In this document: piece by piece, positions 41,924 through 51,107 of the stretch
How the letters are laid out: every line of letters starts with the position of its first letter
Position numbering within the stretch: the first letter of the stretch is position 1
Assembly (NCBI RefSeq): GCF_018127965.1
Contig: NZ_CP072350.1
Span: 620,001-684,000 of the forward strand
DNA from: Prevotella melaninogenica
GTDB lineage: Bacteria; Bacteroidota; Bacteroidia; Bacteroidales; Bacteroidaceae
DNA: 64,000 nucleotides
Reading direction: 5' to 3'
The notes under the pieces: model-generated
The model's input: only the letters and a program-made list of their open reading frames with translations
Databases searched by the model: none
Told to the model about the DNA's origin: nothing
Made by a program: the position numbers and the translations under genes

Positions 41924-43624
41924 ATGGACTGGTTAATTGATATTTTTTCGGCAGCGAAACAGGATACGGTAGCCCATATTATGCTATTGTATTCTATTGT
42001 CATTGCCTTGGGTATCTACCTTGGCAAAATTAAAATTGGAGGTATTTCGCTTGGCGTTACCTTTGTGTTGTTTGTGGGCATTCTTGCTGGTCACATTAAA
42101 TTTACAGGACCTATCCCCGTATTGACCTTTGTACAAGACTTTGGATTGATTCTTTTCGTCTTTATGATTGGTCTGCAAGTCGGACCAGGCTTCTTTGAAA
42201 GTTTCGGTAAAGGTGGTCTGAAGTTGAACATTCTTTCGACGGTGGCAATCCTGCTCAACGTCCTTGTGATGTTTGCTTGTTATTACATTTTCTTTGACAC
42301 GCAGGACAAGACAAATCTTCCTATGATGGTCGGTACGCTCTATGGTGCTGTGACGAACACTCCTGGTCTTGGTGCTGCGAATGAAGCACTCCACAGTGTC
42401 TTCAAGAATGGCATGGACTTCGACATCGCTTCTGGTTATGCTTGTGCTTATCCTTTGGGTGTGGTTGGTATAATCAGTGCGACGATTGCTATCCGTTATA
42501 TCTGCAAGGTAAACCTTCAAGAGGAGAATGAAAAGCTGAATGAGGAAGAAGCTGAGAATCCTCATGCAAAGCCTTACACAATGTATTTGAAGGTACAAAA
42601 TGCGTATATCGCAGGCCGTAAGCTCGAAGAAATATCAGAATTCCTTAATCGTGACTTCGTTTGTACACGTCTTATGCACGAAGGTGTATTGTCTGTTCCT
42701 ACCTTAGATAATATTTTTGAGTTAGGTGATGAGATTCTCGTTGTCAGTGCAGAGGGTGACGCAGCTGCTATCCGTGCTTTCATCGGTCCAGAGATTGAAG
42801 TAGACTGGCACGAGGAAGACCAGCCACAACAGTTGGTTAGCCGTCGTATTGTTATCACCAATAGCAAGATTAACGGAAAGACTTTGGGCGATATGCATTT
42901 CCGTTCAGTATATGGCGTGAACGTAACACGTATCAGCCGACAGGGTATGGACCTCTTTGCTGGTCGCAATCACCGTTTTATCGTGGGTGACCGTATCATG
43001 GTTGTTGGTCCAGAAGAGAACGTAAACCGCGTTGCTTCTATGATGGGTAACTCTGAAAAGCGCCTTAACGCACCAAATATTGCAACCATCTTCGTTGGTA
43101 TCATCGTCGGTATCATCTTCGGTACGTTGCCAATTGCGATTCCTCACATGCCTGTACCAATGAAACTCGGTCTTGCAGGTGGTCCGTTGGTTATCGCTAT
43201 TCTTATTGGTCGTTTTGGTTATCGAATGGGACTTGTGACCTATACTACAACGTCAGCGAATATGATGCTCCGTGAAATTGGTTTGGTACTCTTCTTGGCT
43301 TCTGTAGGTATCAAGGCAGGAGCAACCTTCTGGGACACCGTAGTACAGGGTGACGGATTGAAGTATGTGTACACAGGTTTTATCATTACGATTGTTCCAA
43401 TCCTTATTGTCGGCACTATTGCTCGTTTGAAGTATAAGTTCAATTACTTCACAATTATGGGTATGCTTGCCGGAACCTATACCGACCCACCAGCCTTGGC
43501 TTATGCTAACTCTATCTGTGCAGGTGAGGCTCCAGCTGTAGGTTACTCAACAGTTTATCCGCTCAGTATGTTCCTTCGAATCTTCTTAGCGCAGGTAATT
43601 GTACTCTTCTTCTGCCAGATTTAG
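41924..43624 (+). CDS. AspT/YidE-YbjL family putative transporter
   Basis: A 566-residue membrane protein of the aspartate:alanine exchanger family. Two membrane blocks, the duplicated YidE/YbjL domain (about residues 18-190 and 385-566), each contain the family pattern, e.g. GLQVGPGFF and [11 protein letters not shown], and [13 protein letters not shown] / [11 protein letters not shown]. They flank two cytoplasmic TrkA-C (RCK_C) domains (about 210-290 and 300-375, e.g. FICRT-like [12 protein letters not shown] and [11 protein letters not shown]). Members exchange amino or dicarboxylic acids; the substrate here is unknown and the RCK_C pair suggests ligand regulation. It is monocistronic, with its own promoter and terminator. 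Confidence 0.92.
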   Translation: MDWLIDIFSAAKQDTVAHIMLLYSIVIALGIYLGKIKIGGISLGVTFVLFVGILAGHIKFTGPIPVLTFVQDFGLILFVFMIGLQVGPGFFESFGKGGLKLNILSTVAILLNVLVMFACYYIFFDTQDKTNLPMMVGTLYGAVTNTPGLGAANEALHSVFKNGMDFDIASGYACAYPLGVVGIISATIAIRYICKVNLQEENEKLNEEEAENPHAKPYTMYLKVQNAYIAGRKLEEISEFLNRDFVCTRLMHEGVLSVPTLDNIFELGDEILVVSAEGDAAAIRAFIGPEIEVDWHEEDQPQQLVSRRIVITNSKINGKTLGDMHFRSVYGVNVTRISRQGMDLFAGRNHRFIVGDRIMVVGPEENVNRVASMMGNSEKRLNAPNIATIFVGIIVGIIFGTLPIAIPHMPVPMKLGLAGGPLVIAILIGRFGYRMGLVTYTTTSANMMLREIGLVLFLASVGIKAGATFWDTVVQGDGLKYVYTGFIITIVPILIVGTIARLKYKFNYFTIMGMLAGTYTDPPALAYANSICAGEAPAVGYSTVYPLSMFLRIFLAQVIVLFFCQI

Positions 43625-43653
43625 GAAAGAATAATATAAAAACGAAAAATAAT

Positions 43654-43691
43654 TAGGGTGTATCAAATTTCTGATGCACCCTATTTTTATT
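43654..43691 (+). terminator. Terminator after the transporter gene
   Basis: TAGGGTGTATCA (43654-43665) pairs with TGATGCACCCTA (43672-43683), followed by TTTTTATT. That T-tract is also the 8-bp target duplicated by MITE 2. Confidence 0.8.
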
Positions 43692-44036
43692 GGGTTTTCA
43701 GGATTTTGAAGTGATAAGGGTTGCCACTTGTGTTTAGGGTTTGAAGTAATGTCACACGGAGAAAAGGAGAGGAAGGAGGATTATTAAAACAAAGCAATGG
43801 GGTAACGGAGGCACCGTCGGTGCATAGAGCGACGGAGTTTGTTTGCCAAATTTATTAGCAATTTATATACAAAGCGTTTATTCCAAAATAGTTATTAAGA
43901 ATCTGTACGCTATACCTCCGTCGTTCTTTGTGCCGTCGGCATCTCCGTAACGTTGCATTACCTCCGTCCTCTCCGTGACTCCGTGTGCCTTATTATATAC
44001 GAATTTTAGTTTATCACTCCATATTTCGGAAGAACC
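43692..44036. mobile_element. MITE 2, ISL3-derived, complete (345 bp)
   Basis: It is flanked by the exact 8-bp duplication TTTTTATT (43684-43691, 44037-44044). The right end, inverted, reads GGTTCTTCCGAAATATGG like MITE 1 and the ISL3 ends; the left end is GGGTTTTCAGGATTTTG. The interior matches MITE 1 in reverse orientation. It is noncoding. Confidence 0.88.
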
Positions 44037-44243
44037 TTTTTATTCTCCTAAATGTGTGAGAGAATGTTTTTACTCTAAATAAAAGCCCTTAGCAGTCTGT
44101 TTTCTTACCACAAAGTTTCTCCTTAATCTTCTGAATTTACTTTACATTATTTCGTTGTTTATTTGCCCCAAATGGCTCTAAAACCTCTTTTTGAATAGTC
44201 TTTGTAACTTCCTTAATATCAATCTATTGTAAAACCGCTTTTT

Positions 44244-44331
44244 AAAAGGTGCTTAGTAAGGCTTCAAAAGGGCGTTAGTAAGGCTCCAAAAGGGCATCTT
44301 TTACAAGCCAATTGGGCGTTAATTGCAAGCT
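44244..44331. repeat. 22-nt periodic array, second locus
   Basis: Four contiguous 22-nt units start at 44244, 44266, 44288 and 44310: AAAAGGTGCTTAGTAAGG-type, AAAAGGGCGTTAGTAAGG-type, AAAAGGGCATCTTTTAC-type and AATTGGGCGTTAATTGC-type. The other sequence between MITE 2 and 44687 is AT-rich without a gene. Confidence 0.7.
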
Positions 44332-44687
44332 AATTTATGCCCTTCTTAATTCTTATATTAGATTTTTCTTTACATTATATCATTGTTCTATGGTGTCTGT
44401 GATAGGGGAGTAGGGATTAAGTAGTAATTCATTATGCTATTACTTTGTTCCATATTATTTTGTTATTTGGTCTTTGCTTACTTTGTTACCTTGTCTTTTT
44501 TATCTTATTTTTATTCTGTCTCCCCTAATCTCTTGTCTTCCTTTAAATCAGCAATTTTGTTCATTTACACGCCCATTTATATGTAAACAAAACTTATCAA
44601 CTTGTAAACAAAATCCTATATAATACCTTGTTCAGATGTTCACTTGTCAAGTAAAACCTGTTTACTTGTCAACTAAACACCCTTCTG

Positions 44688-44812
44688 TTTATAATTATAA
44701 GTGTTTTATGTACTCTTTTGTTGAAATCAGTAAGTATTCAACTAAATTTTAATAGAAAATGTAATTTTACTCGAAAAATGCTTGCAACTTATATAAATAA
44801 TATTTAAATTTG
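44688..44812 (+). promoter_or_regulatory. Shared promoter module of the SusCD operon
   Basis: It starts TTTATAATTATAAGTGTTTT and ends at the TAnnTTTG box TAAATTTG (44805-44812); a CTTG lies 20-21 nt upstream of that box. It closely matches 33286-33410. A leader of about 155 nt follows before the susC ATG. Confidence 0.7.
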
Positions 44813-44967
44813 CATTCCATGAAAGTAATAATCTTTTTATATTGTGAAAAAGCAGCAATATATTTAGGTTTAAGACTCATCTCTAATAAAATGTTTCAGA
44901 AAGGAACAAAATCGTAAAGTTTAGCGAAACAGTTACACAATAATATTTTAATAATCAAAAGAGATCT

Positions 44968-47900
44968 ATGGAGAAAAGAATTACTCTCTTTTTGTTTGGT
45001 CTTATCCTGTCATTAGGAACAGCATTTGGTCAGGCAAAGATTAACGGAACCGTAGTTTCTCAGGACGATGGAGAAGCCGTTATCGGAGCATCTGTCATGG
45101 TACAAGGTACTACGACGGGTACAGTTACCGATATTGATGGTCACTTCACTATCGACGTTCCTGCAGGAAAGAAACTCGTAGTCAGTTACATTGGTATGGT
45201 CACTCAGACCGTAACAGCAAAAGATGGCATGAAGGTTGTCCTCTCTAATGACAATCATCAGCTTACTGAGGTCGTCGTAACGGGTATGACCCAGCAAGAC
45301 AAACGCCTCTTCTCTGGTGCTGCTACCAAGATTGATGCTTCAAAAGCTAAGCTCGATGGTATGGCAGACGTGAGCCGTTCACTCGAAGGTCGTGCTGCTG
45401 GTGTGAGCGTTCAGAATGTGTCTGGTACGTTTGGTACTGCTCCTAAGATTCGTGTTCGTGGTAACACGTCAATCTTCGGTTCATCAAAACCTTTGTGGGT
45501 TGTGGATGGTGTCATCATGGAAGACATTGCCAATGTTGATGCAAGTTCGTTGTCATCAGGTGATGCAAAGACTTTGATTTCTTCTGCTATTGCAGGATTG
45601 AATGCTGATGACATTGAAAGTTTCCAGATTCTGAAGGACGGTTCTGCTACATCTATCTATGGTGCTCGTGCTATGGCAGGTGTGATTGTTGTAACAACAA
45701 AGAAAGGTAAGGCTGGTCAGAGCCATTTGAGCTATACCGGTGAGTACACCCTCCGTTTGAAGCCAAGCTATAAGAACTTTAATATCATGAACTCACAGGA
45801 CCAGATGGAGGTTTATCGTGAGTTGGAGAAGAAGGGCTATTTGAATTATGCTGAGATTGCTAACGCCTCTACAAGTGGTGTTTATGGTCGTATGTATCAG
45901 CTCATCTCTGAGTATGACGCTACTAAGGGACAGTTCGGTCTTGAAAATACACAGGATGCACGTAACGCTTATCTGCGTGCTGCTGAGTATCGCAATACTG
46001 ACTGGTTCGACCAACTTTTCTCAAGTTCAATCATGCACAACCACTCTGTAAGTGCTTCTGGTGGTACAGACAAGGGTCAGTACTATGCTTCACTCTCTGC
46101 GATGTATGATCCGGGATGGTATAAGTCAAGCCGTGTTCAGCGTTACACAGGTAACATCAACACGACTTACAACATTAATAAGCAGGTAGGTTTGAACCTT
46201 ATCGCTAATGCTTCTTACCGTAAGCAGAGAGCTCCAGGTTCGTTGAGCCGTACGATTGACCCATCAACAGGTGCTGTTAGTCGTGCTTTCGATATCAACC
46301 CTTACTCTTATTCTTTGAACACTTCACGTACACTCGACCCAACCGAGTCATATACACGTAACTATGCTCCGTTCAACATCTTCAATGAGTTGAACAATAA
46401 CTACATGGACTTGAATGTACACGACTTCCGTATACAGACAAGTATTGACTATAAGCCAATAACAAAGTTGAAGCTTACTGCTTTGGTAGCTGTTAAGAGT
46501 GCTGCTTCAACGATGGAACATGTCGTTCGTGAAAACTCTAATCAGGCTTTGGCTTATCGTGCAATGGGTACAACAACTATCCGCGATGCCAATCCTTATC
46601 TTTATACTGATCCTGACAACCCATTTGCTCTTCCAGAGTCAATCCTCAAAGAGGGTGGTATTCTTGACAGAACAGGTAACGACTTCTTTGGTTGGGATAC
46701 CCGTCTTTCTGCTGCTTACAACGATGTATTCAATGATACACACATCGTGAACCTCTATGCTGGTGTTGAGAGTAATAGCGTTGACCGTAAAGCTACTTTC
46801 GACCGTGAGTGGGGTATGATGTTTGATGCTGGTGAGATTGCTAAGCTGAACTATCGTGCATTCAAGATGTTCCAGGAGCAGGGTTCTGACTACTATAGTT
46901 TGTCAAATACCCACATTCGCAGTCTTGCTTACTTCGGTACAGGTACCTATTCTTATAAGGGTCGCTATCAGATGACTGGTACTTTCCGTTATGAGGGTAC
47001 TAACTATTTGGGTAAGGCTACATCAGCTCGTTGGTTGCCAACCTATAACGTTTCTGGTGCATGGAACGCACATGAGGAAGAATGGTTTAATAAGGTGTTT
47101 AAGCAGGCGTTGACACATGCTACATTCCGCTTGAGCTACTCACTTACTGGTGACCGTCCTCCTGTAACTAACTCATTGCCAATCTTTACAGCAACAGTGC
47201 CTTGGCGTCCATTTACTTCTATTCAGGAGACTGGATACGATGAGCAGTTCGGTAATAAGAACCTTACCTACGAGAAGAAGCGTGAGTTCAACCTTGGTTT
47301 CGACTTTGGATTCCTTGACAACCGAATCAATCTTACAACTGATTTCTACTGGCGTCGCAATAGTGACCTTATTGGTTACGTGAACCATCCACAGTTGGGC
47401 TCTTATAACCTTGCTAACGTTGCTTCAATGAAGTCTAATGGTATGGAGCTTTCATTGAATACACATAACATCAAGACAAAGGACTTCAGTTGGGAATCTA
47501 ACTTCATCTTCTCATGGACACACAATGAGATTACAAGTCTCTTCACCCATGCACGTGTTATCGACCTCGTACAGGGAACTGGTTACAGTCTTGTAGGTTA
47601 TCCTGTAAACTCTATCTTTAGCATTCCGTTTGCTGGACTCGATGGTGAGGGTTTGCCTACATTCATGAACGAGGATGGTAGAAGAACTATCTCTGGTCTT
47701 AACCTCCAGGAGCGTGATCAGGAGAAGATTAAGTATCTGAAGTTCGAAGGTCCTGCCGACCCAACTACAACGGGTTCATTTGGTAACGTCTTCCGTTATA
47801 AGAACTGGGACCTCAACGTATTCGTTACTTATAGCTTTGGAAATAAGGTTCGTTTGAACCCTGTCTTCAGTAACCGCTATGACGATATGGATGCTCTGCC

Positions 47901-48276
47901 TAAGGAGTACCGAAATCGTGGGGCATACAGTGGTGAGCATGCTCTGACTAATATCCCTGTAATTGCTTCACGTCGTCAGAACCGCAACAACTCACAGTTG
48001 GATGTAGCTTATAATGCTTATAACTATTCTGATGTTCGTATCGCAAAGGGTGACTTCATTCGTATGAAGGAAATCTCATTGGGTTACACTTTCCCTGCAG
48101 CAATGATTAGAACTATTGGCATTAGCAGTTTAGCTTTGAAGCTTCAGGCAACTAACCTCTTCCTCTTCTATTCAGATAAGAAACTGAACGGTCAGGATCC
48201 AGAGTTCTTCAATACAGGTGGTGTGGCTGCGCCAGTTCCAAAGCAGTTCACCTTGACATTGAGATTAGGTCTTTAA
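44968..48276 (+). CDS. SusC/RagA-family TonB-linked outer-membrane transporter
   Basis: A 1102-residue receptor with a signal peptide (1-22). An N-terminal carboxypeptidase-regulatory-like domain (about 23-100: INGTVVSQDDGEAVIGASVM, GTVTDIDGHFTIDVP) is followed by the plug (about 110-240, with IRGNTS-like VRGNTSIFGSSKPLWVVDGV and the SATSIYGARAMAGVIVVTTKKG signature) and a 22-strand barrel. It forms a lidded complex with the SusD protein encoded downstream and imports oligomers with TonB energy. The substrate is not evident; the metallopeptidase downstream and absence of glycan-degrading enzymes make peptides or a chelated nutrient more likely than polysaccharide. It lies behind the shared promoter module. 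Confidence 0.95.
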   Translation: MEKRITLFLFGLILSLGTAFGQAKINGTVVSQDDGEAVIGASVMVQGTTTGTVTDIDGHFTIDVPAGKKLVVSYIGMVTQTVTAKDGMKVVLSNDNHQLTEVVVTGMTQQDKRLFSGAATKIDASKAKLDGMADVSRSLEGRAAGVSVQNVSGTFGTAPKIRVRGNTSIFGSSKPLWVVDGVIMEDIANVDASSLSSGDAKTLISSAIAGLNADDIESFQILKDGSATSIYGARAMAGVIVVTTKKGKAGQSHLSYTGEYTLRLKPSYKNFNIMNSQDQMEVYRELEKKGYLNYAEIANASTSGVYGRMYQLISEYDATKGQFGLENTQDARNAYLRAAEYRNTDWFDQLFSSSIMHNHSVSASGGTDKGQYYASLSAMYDPGWYKSSRVQRYTGNINTTYNINKQVGLNLIANASYRKQRAPGSLSRTIDPSTGAVSRAFDINPYSYSLNTSRTLDPTESYTRNYAPFNIFNELNNNYMDLNVHDFRIQTSIDYKPITKLKLTALVAVKSAASTMEHVVRENSNQALAYRAMGTTTIRDANPYLYTDPDNPFALPESILKEGGILDRTGNDFFGWDTRLSAAYNDVFNDTHIVNLYAGVESNSVDRKATFDREWGMMFDAGEIAKLNYRAFKMFQEQGSDYYSLSNTHIRSLAYFGTGTYSYKGRYQMTGTFRYEGTNYLGKATSARWLPTYNVSGAWNAHEEEWFNKVFKQALTHATFRLSYSLTGDRPPVTNSLPIFTATVPWRPFTSIQETGYDEQFGNKNLTYEKKREFNLGFDFGFLDNRINLTTDFYWRRNSDLIGYVNHPQLGSYNLANVASMKSNGMELSLNTHNIKTKDFSWESNFIFSWTHNEITSLFTHARVIDLVQGTGYSLVGYPVNSIFSIPFAGLDGEGLPTFMNEDGRRTISGLNLQERDQEKIKYLKFEGPADPTTTGSFGNVFRYKNWDLNVFVTYSFGNKVRLNPVFSNRYDDMDALPKEYRNRGAYSGEHALTNIPVIASRRQNRNNSQLDVAYNAYNYSDVRIAKGDFIRMKEISLGYTFPAAMIRTIGISSLALKLQATNLFLFYSDKKLNGQDPEFFNTGGVAAPVPKQFTLTLRLGL

Positions 48277-48431
48277 TATTTTAACGGAGGCTTCATATTC
48301 AGCTGAGAATATCCAAATGTTGATAGTAACATTGGAGTTCCTAACAAGGCGAATGGTTGTAAAATGATACAGCCATTAGACAATAAAGAGAAGCTGAATC
48401 TGAACCAGAAGTAATTTAATATAGAACGAAT

Positions 48432-50144
48432 ATGAAAATTAAGAATATCATATATAAGGGCAGCTTGATGCTTGCATCTGTAGCGATACTTGCATCTTGT
48501 GCTGACCAATTGGATACGTTGCCAGACAACCGTACGACTTTGGATACACCAAAGAAGATTGCGGGTCTGCTTGTGACAGCCTATCCTGACCGTACACCGA
48601 CGCTCTTTAACGAGTGGATGTCTGACAATACCGATTACATGGGAGCGCAGAATAGCCAGGGTAATCGTGGTGGTGACCAGTACTTCTTCTGGCAAGAGCA
48701 GACAGAAGGTGGTAATGACTCTCCTGAGCAGGTGTGGATGCTTTATTATGAGGGTGTCTATAAGGCTAATGAAGCTTTGGCTGCCATTGAGGATCAGGGC
48801 GGTCCAAAGAACGATATACTTCGTAATTCAAAGGGTGAGGCTTTGCTCATTCGTGCCTATGACCACTTTATCCTTGCTAACGAATTCTGCCGTCCTTATA
48901 ATGGCAAGACCAGTACAAAGGATGCTGGACTCTACTATGCAACAGGAATTGCAGACTTCTCTGCAGCTGCAGAACAGAGTAATCGTGGTACTGTAGCTGA
49001 TGTCTATGCAAAGATTGCTGCTGATATTGAGGCTGGTATCCCATTGCTTAACGATACATATGAGGTGCCAAAGTATCACTTCAATAAGCAGGCTGCTTAT
49101 GCTTTTGCAACTCGTTTCTACCTCTATTATGAGAAGTGGGAGAAGGCAAAGGAATATGCTGATAAGCTCTTAGGTAGTAACCCTGCTGCTTCTTTGCGTG
49201 ACTATAGAGCATTGCAGGCTATGCCACTGAGTAAATCAGAGCAGGCAGTAAAGATTGCTGAGGCTTATTGTAGTGCTTCTGCAGACTGTAACCTCCTTGT
49301 TCAGACCAGTATTAGCAGTGCAGGTATGGCTCTTGCGCCATGGTTAACCAGTAAGCGTTATACACTCACTAACTACTTGTCAGAGACAGAGTTGTTCCAG
49401 AGTAATAACATCTGGGGCACATCATCAAACCTCATTTGGAAGCCATTTACCGTTAATTCAGGTGAGAGTAACTTCGCTTTATTGATGAAACTTCCACGTG
49501 AGTTTGAGATTCGTAATACTACAACAGGCTCTGGTTATCTTCGCACATTGAATGTTGACTTCACGATGGATGAGGCTTTGCTCAACCGTGCAGAGGCTGA
49601 AATCATGCTTGGTCAGAATGATGCTGCTTGTGCAGATATGACTATTTGGATGAAGAACTTCTTCAATACCAATGTGAGCCTTACCCCAACAAGTGTACAA
49701 ACTTACTTCAAGACAGTTCCATATTCATATGCTGATGCTGCTAAGATGGTACCAAGTTTCAAGAAGCACATCAGCCCTCGCTTCACTATCGATGCTGAAG
49801 GCTCAGTGCAGGAGTCACTCTTACAGTGCTTGCTGAACTTCCGTCGTATCGAGACAGTACATCAGGGGATGCGTTGGATGGATATCAGACGTTACAATAT
49901 CGAGATTCCACGTCGTTTGATTGGTGCTAACGGTAAGCCTTCAAAGAACCTTGATTGGTTGGAGAAGGACGACCCTCGTCAGGTAGTACAGATTCCACAG
50001 AGTATTCGTGAGGCTGGTGTTGCAGGCAACCCAGCTAAGGCTCTTGTAGCAGGTGCGAAGCTCGTTGACCTTTCTCAGTACAAATTACCAGTACTTTCAG
50101 CGGTCAATCAGTATTCTGCCCCAGTAAGTGCACACTCTTTTTAA
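48432..50144 (+). CDS. RagB/SusD-family surface lipoprotein
   Basis: A 570-residue lipoprotein. The signal peptide ends in a lipobox with lipid-modified Cys near residue 23 (LASVAILASC), followed by an acidic residue that suits surface export in Bacteroidota. The body has the helical TPR-like SusD fold with typical features such as GDQYFFWQEQTEGGND, YKANEALAAIEDQGGPKND, GEALLIRAYDHFILANEFC and the late RIETVHQGMRWMDIRRYN. It acts as the lid and substrate-capturing partner of the SusC protein. A 155-bp gap without recognisable features separates the two genes. Confidence 0.95.
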   Translation: MKIKNIIYKGSLMLASVAILASCADQLDTLPDNRTTLDTPKKIAGLLVTAYPDRTPTLFNEWMSDNTDYMGAQNSQGNRGGDQYFFWQEQTEGGNDSPEQVWMLYYEGVYKANEALAAIEDQGGPKNDILRNSKGEALLIRAYDHFILANEFCRPYNGKTSTKDAGLYYATGIADFSAAAEQSNRGTVADVYAKIAADIEAGIPLLNDTYEVPKYHFNKQAAYAFATRFYLYYEKWEKAKEYADKLLGSNPAASLRDYRALQAMPLSKSEQAVKIAEAYCSASADCNLLVQTSISSAGMALAPWLTSKRYTLTNYLSETELFQSNNIWGTSSNLIWKPFTVNSGESNFALLMKLPREFEIRNTTTGSGYLRTLNVDFTMDEALLNRAEAEIMLGQNDAACADMTIWMKNFFNTNVSLTPTSVQTYFKTVPYSYADAAKMVPSFKKHISPRFTIDAEGSVQESLLQCLLNFRRIETVHQGMRWMDIRRYNIEIPRRLIGANGKPSKNLDWLEKDDPRQVVQIPQSIREAGVAGNPAKALVAGAKLVDLSQYKLPVLSAVNQYSAPVSAHSF

Positions 50145-50166
50145 TAGCTAATTAAAGGATTAAGAA

Positions 50167-51093
50167 ATGAAGAAAAACATATTAGCTTTATCGCTATTGG
50201 CGGCAGTGGCAGCAGGCTTCACTGCTTGTTCAGACGATAATTTGTCAAGCGAGAGCGTTATCAAGCCTTCCAAGACGGCAAACACTGTCTTTGACAAGTG
50301 GCTGTACAAGAACTTCGTAGTACCTTATAACATTCAAATCCAGTGGCGTTATGAGGACAATGAGTCGGATATGTCTTACTATGATGTACCAGCCGATTCA
50401 GCTCAGTCAGTACAGTTAGCGCATATCGTGAAGTACACTTGTGTTGAGGCTTATACCGAAGCAGCAGGTATTGATTTCACACGTCGCTTCTTCCCAAAGC
50501 TCTTTAGCTTCTTGGGTGAGTTCGAATATGAGAACAATGGTAATATAAAACTCGGTACTGCTGAGGGTGGAAAAAAGATTCGTCTCTTGGGTGTTAACCA
50601 TCTTGATAGATTCAAGAACAACCGCACCTACTTGGATGAATACTACCTCAAGACGATTCACCACGAGTTTGTTCACATCGTTAACCAGACAAAGGACTAC
50701 CCACGTGAGTTTGGTAAGGTAACCCCAACGGGTTATGTTAATGACTCATGGAGTTCTGAGAAGTATGGAACAGGCTATGAGAAGCGTGGCTTCGTTACAG
50801 CCTACTCACAGAAGGAAGAGCGTGAGGACTTTGCTGAGGTGGTAAGTACTTACATTATCTCTACCGATGCACAGTGGAAGGCTCTCCTCAAGAGAGCAAC
50901 CGTTGTGGATGCGAATGGTGCAGCTGTAGAAGATCAGCCAGGTGTAACAGCTATTGAGAAGAAGCTCGAGATTGCTAAACGTTACTATAAGGAGACCTTT
51001 AATGTCGACCTTGAGAAGGTGCGTGATGCTGTCATTGAGCGTGAGAACAACGTAGTTAGTGGCGCTTATAATCTGACAAATCTTAATTATTAA
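50167..51093 (+). CDS. Substrate import-associated zinc metallohydrolase lipoprotein
   Basis: A 308-residue lipoprotein (Cys 21 in AAGFTACSDDN) with a zinc-metallopeptidase motif HHEFVH (H166, E167, H170), and a probable distal acidic ligand region around EEREDFAEVVSTYI. It matches my knowledge of the Bacteroidota family of HExxH lipoproteins encoded beside SusC/SusD pairs. It likely sits on the outer surface and trims or processes the imported substrate, consistent with a peptide-utilisation locus. It starts 22 bp after the SusD gene and is 14 bp from the next gene. Confidence 0.9.
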   Translation: MKKNILALSLLAAVAAGFTACSDDNLSSESVIKPSKTANTVFDKWLYKNFVVPYNIQIQWRYEDNESDMSYYDVPADSAQSVQLAHIVKYTCVEAYTEAAGIDFTRRFFPKLFSFLGEFEYENNGNIKLGTAEGGKKIRLLGVNHLDRFKNNRTYLDEYYLKTIHHEFVHIVNQTKDYPREFGKVTPTGYVNDSWSSEKYGTGYEKRGFVTAYSQKEEREDFAEVVSTYIISTDAQWKALLKRATVVDANGAAVEDQPGVTAIEKKLEIAKRYYKETFNVDLEKVRDAVIERENNVVSGAYNLTNLNY

Positions 51094-51107
51094 GAAAGGA
51101 TCATTAT

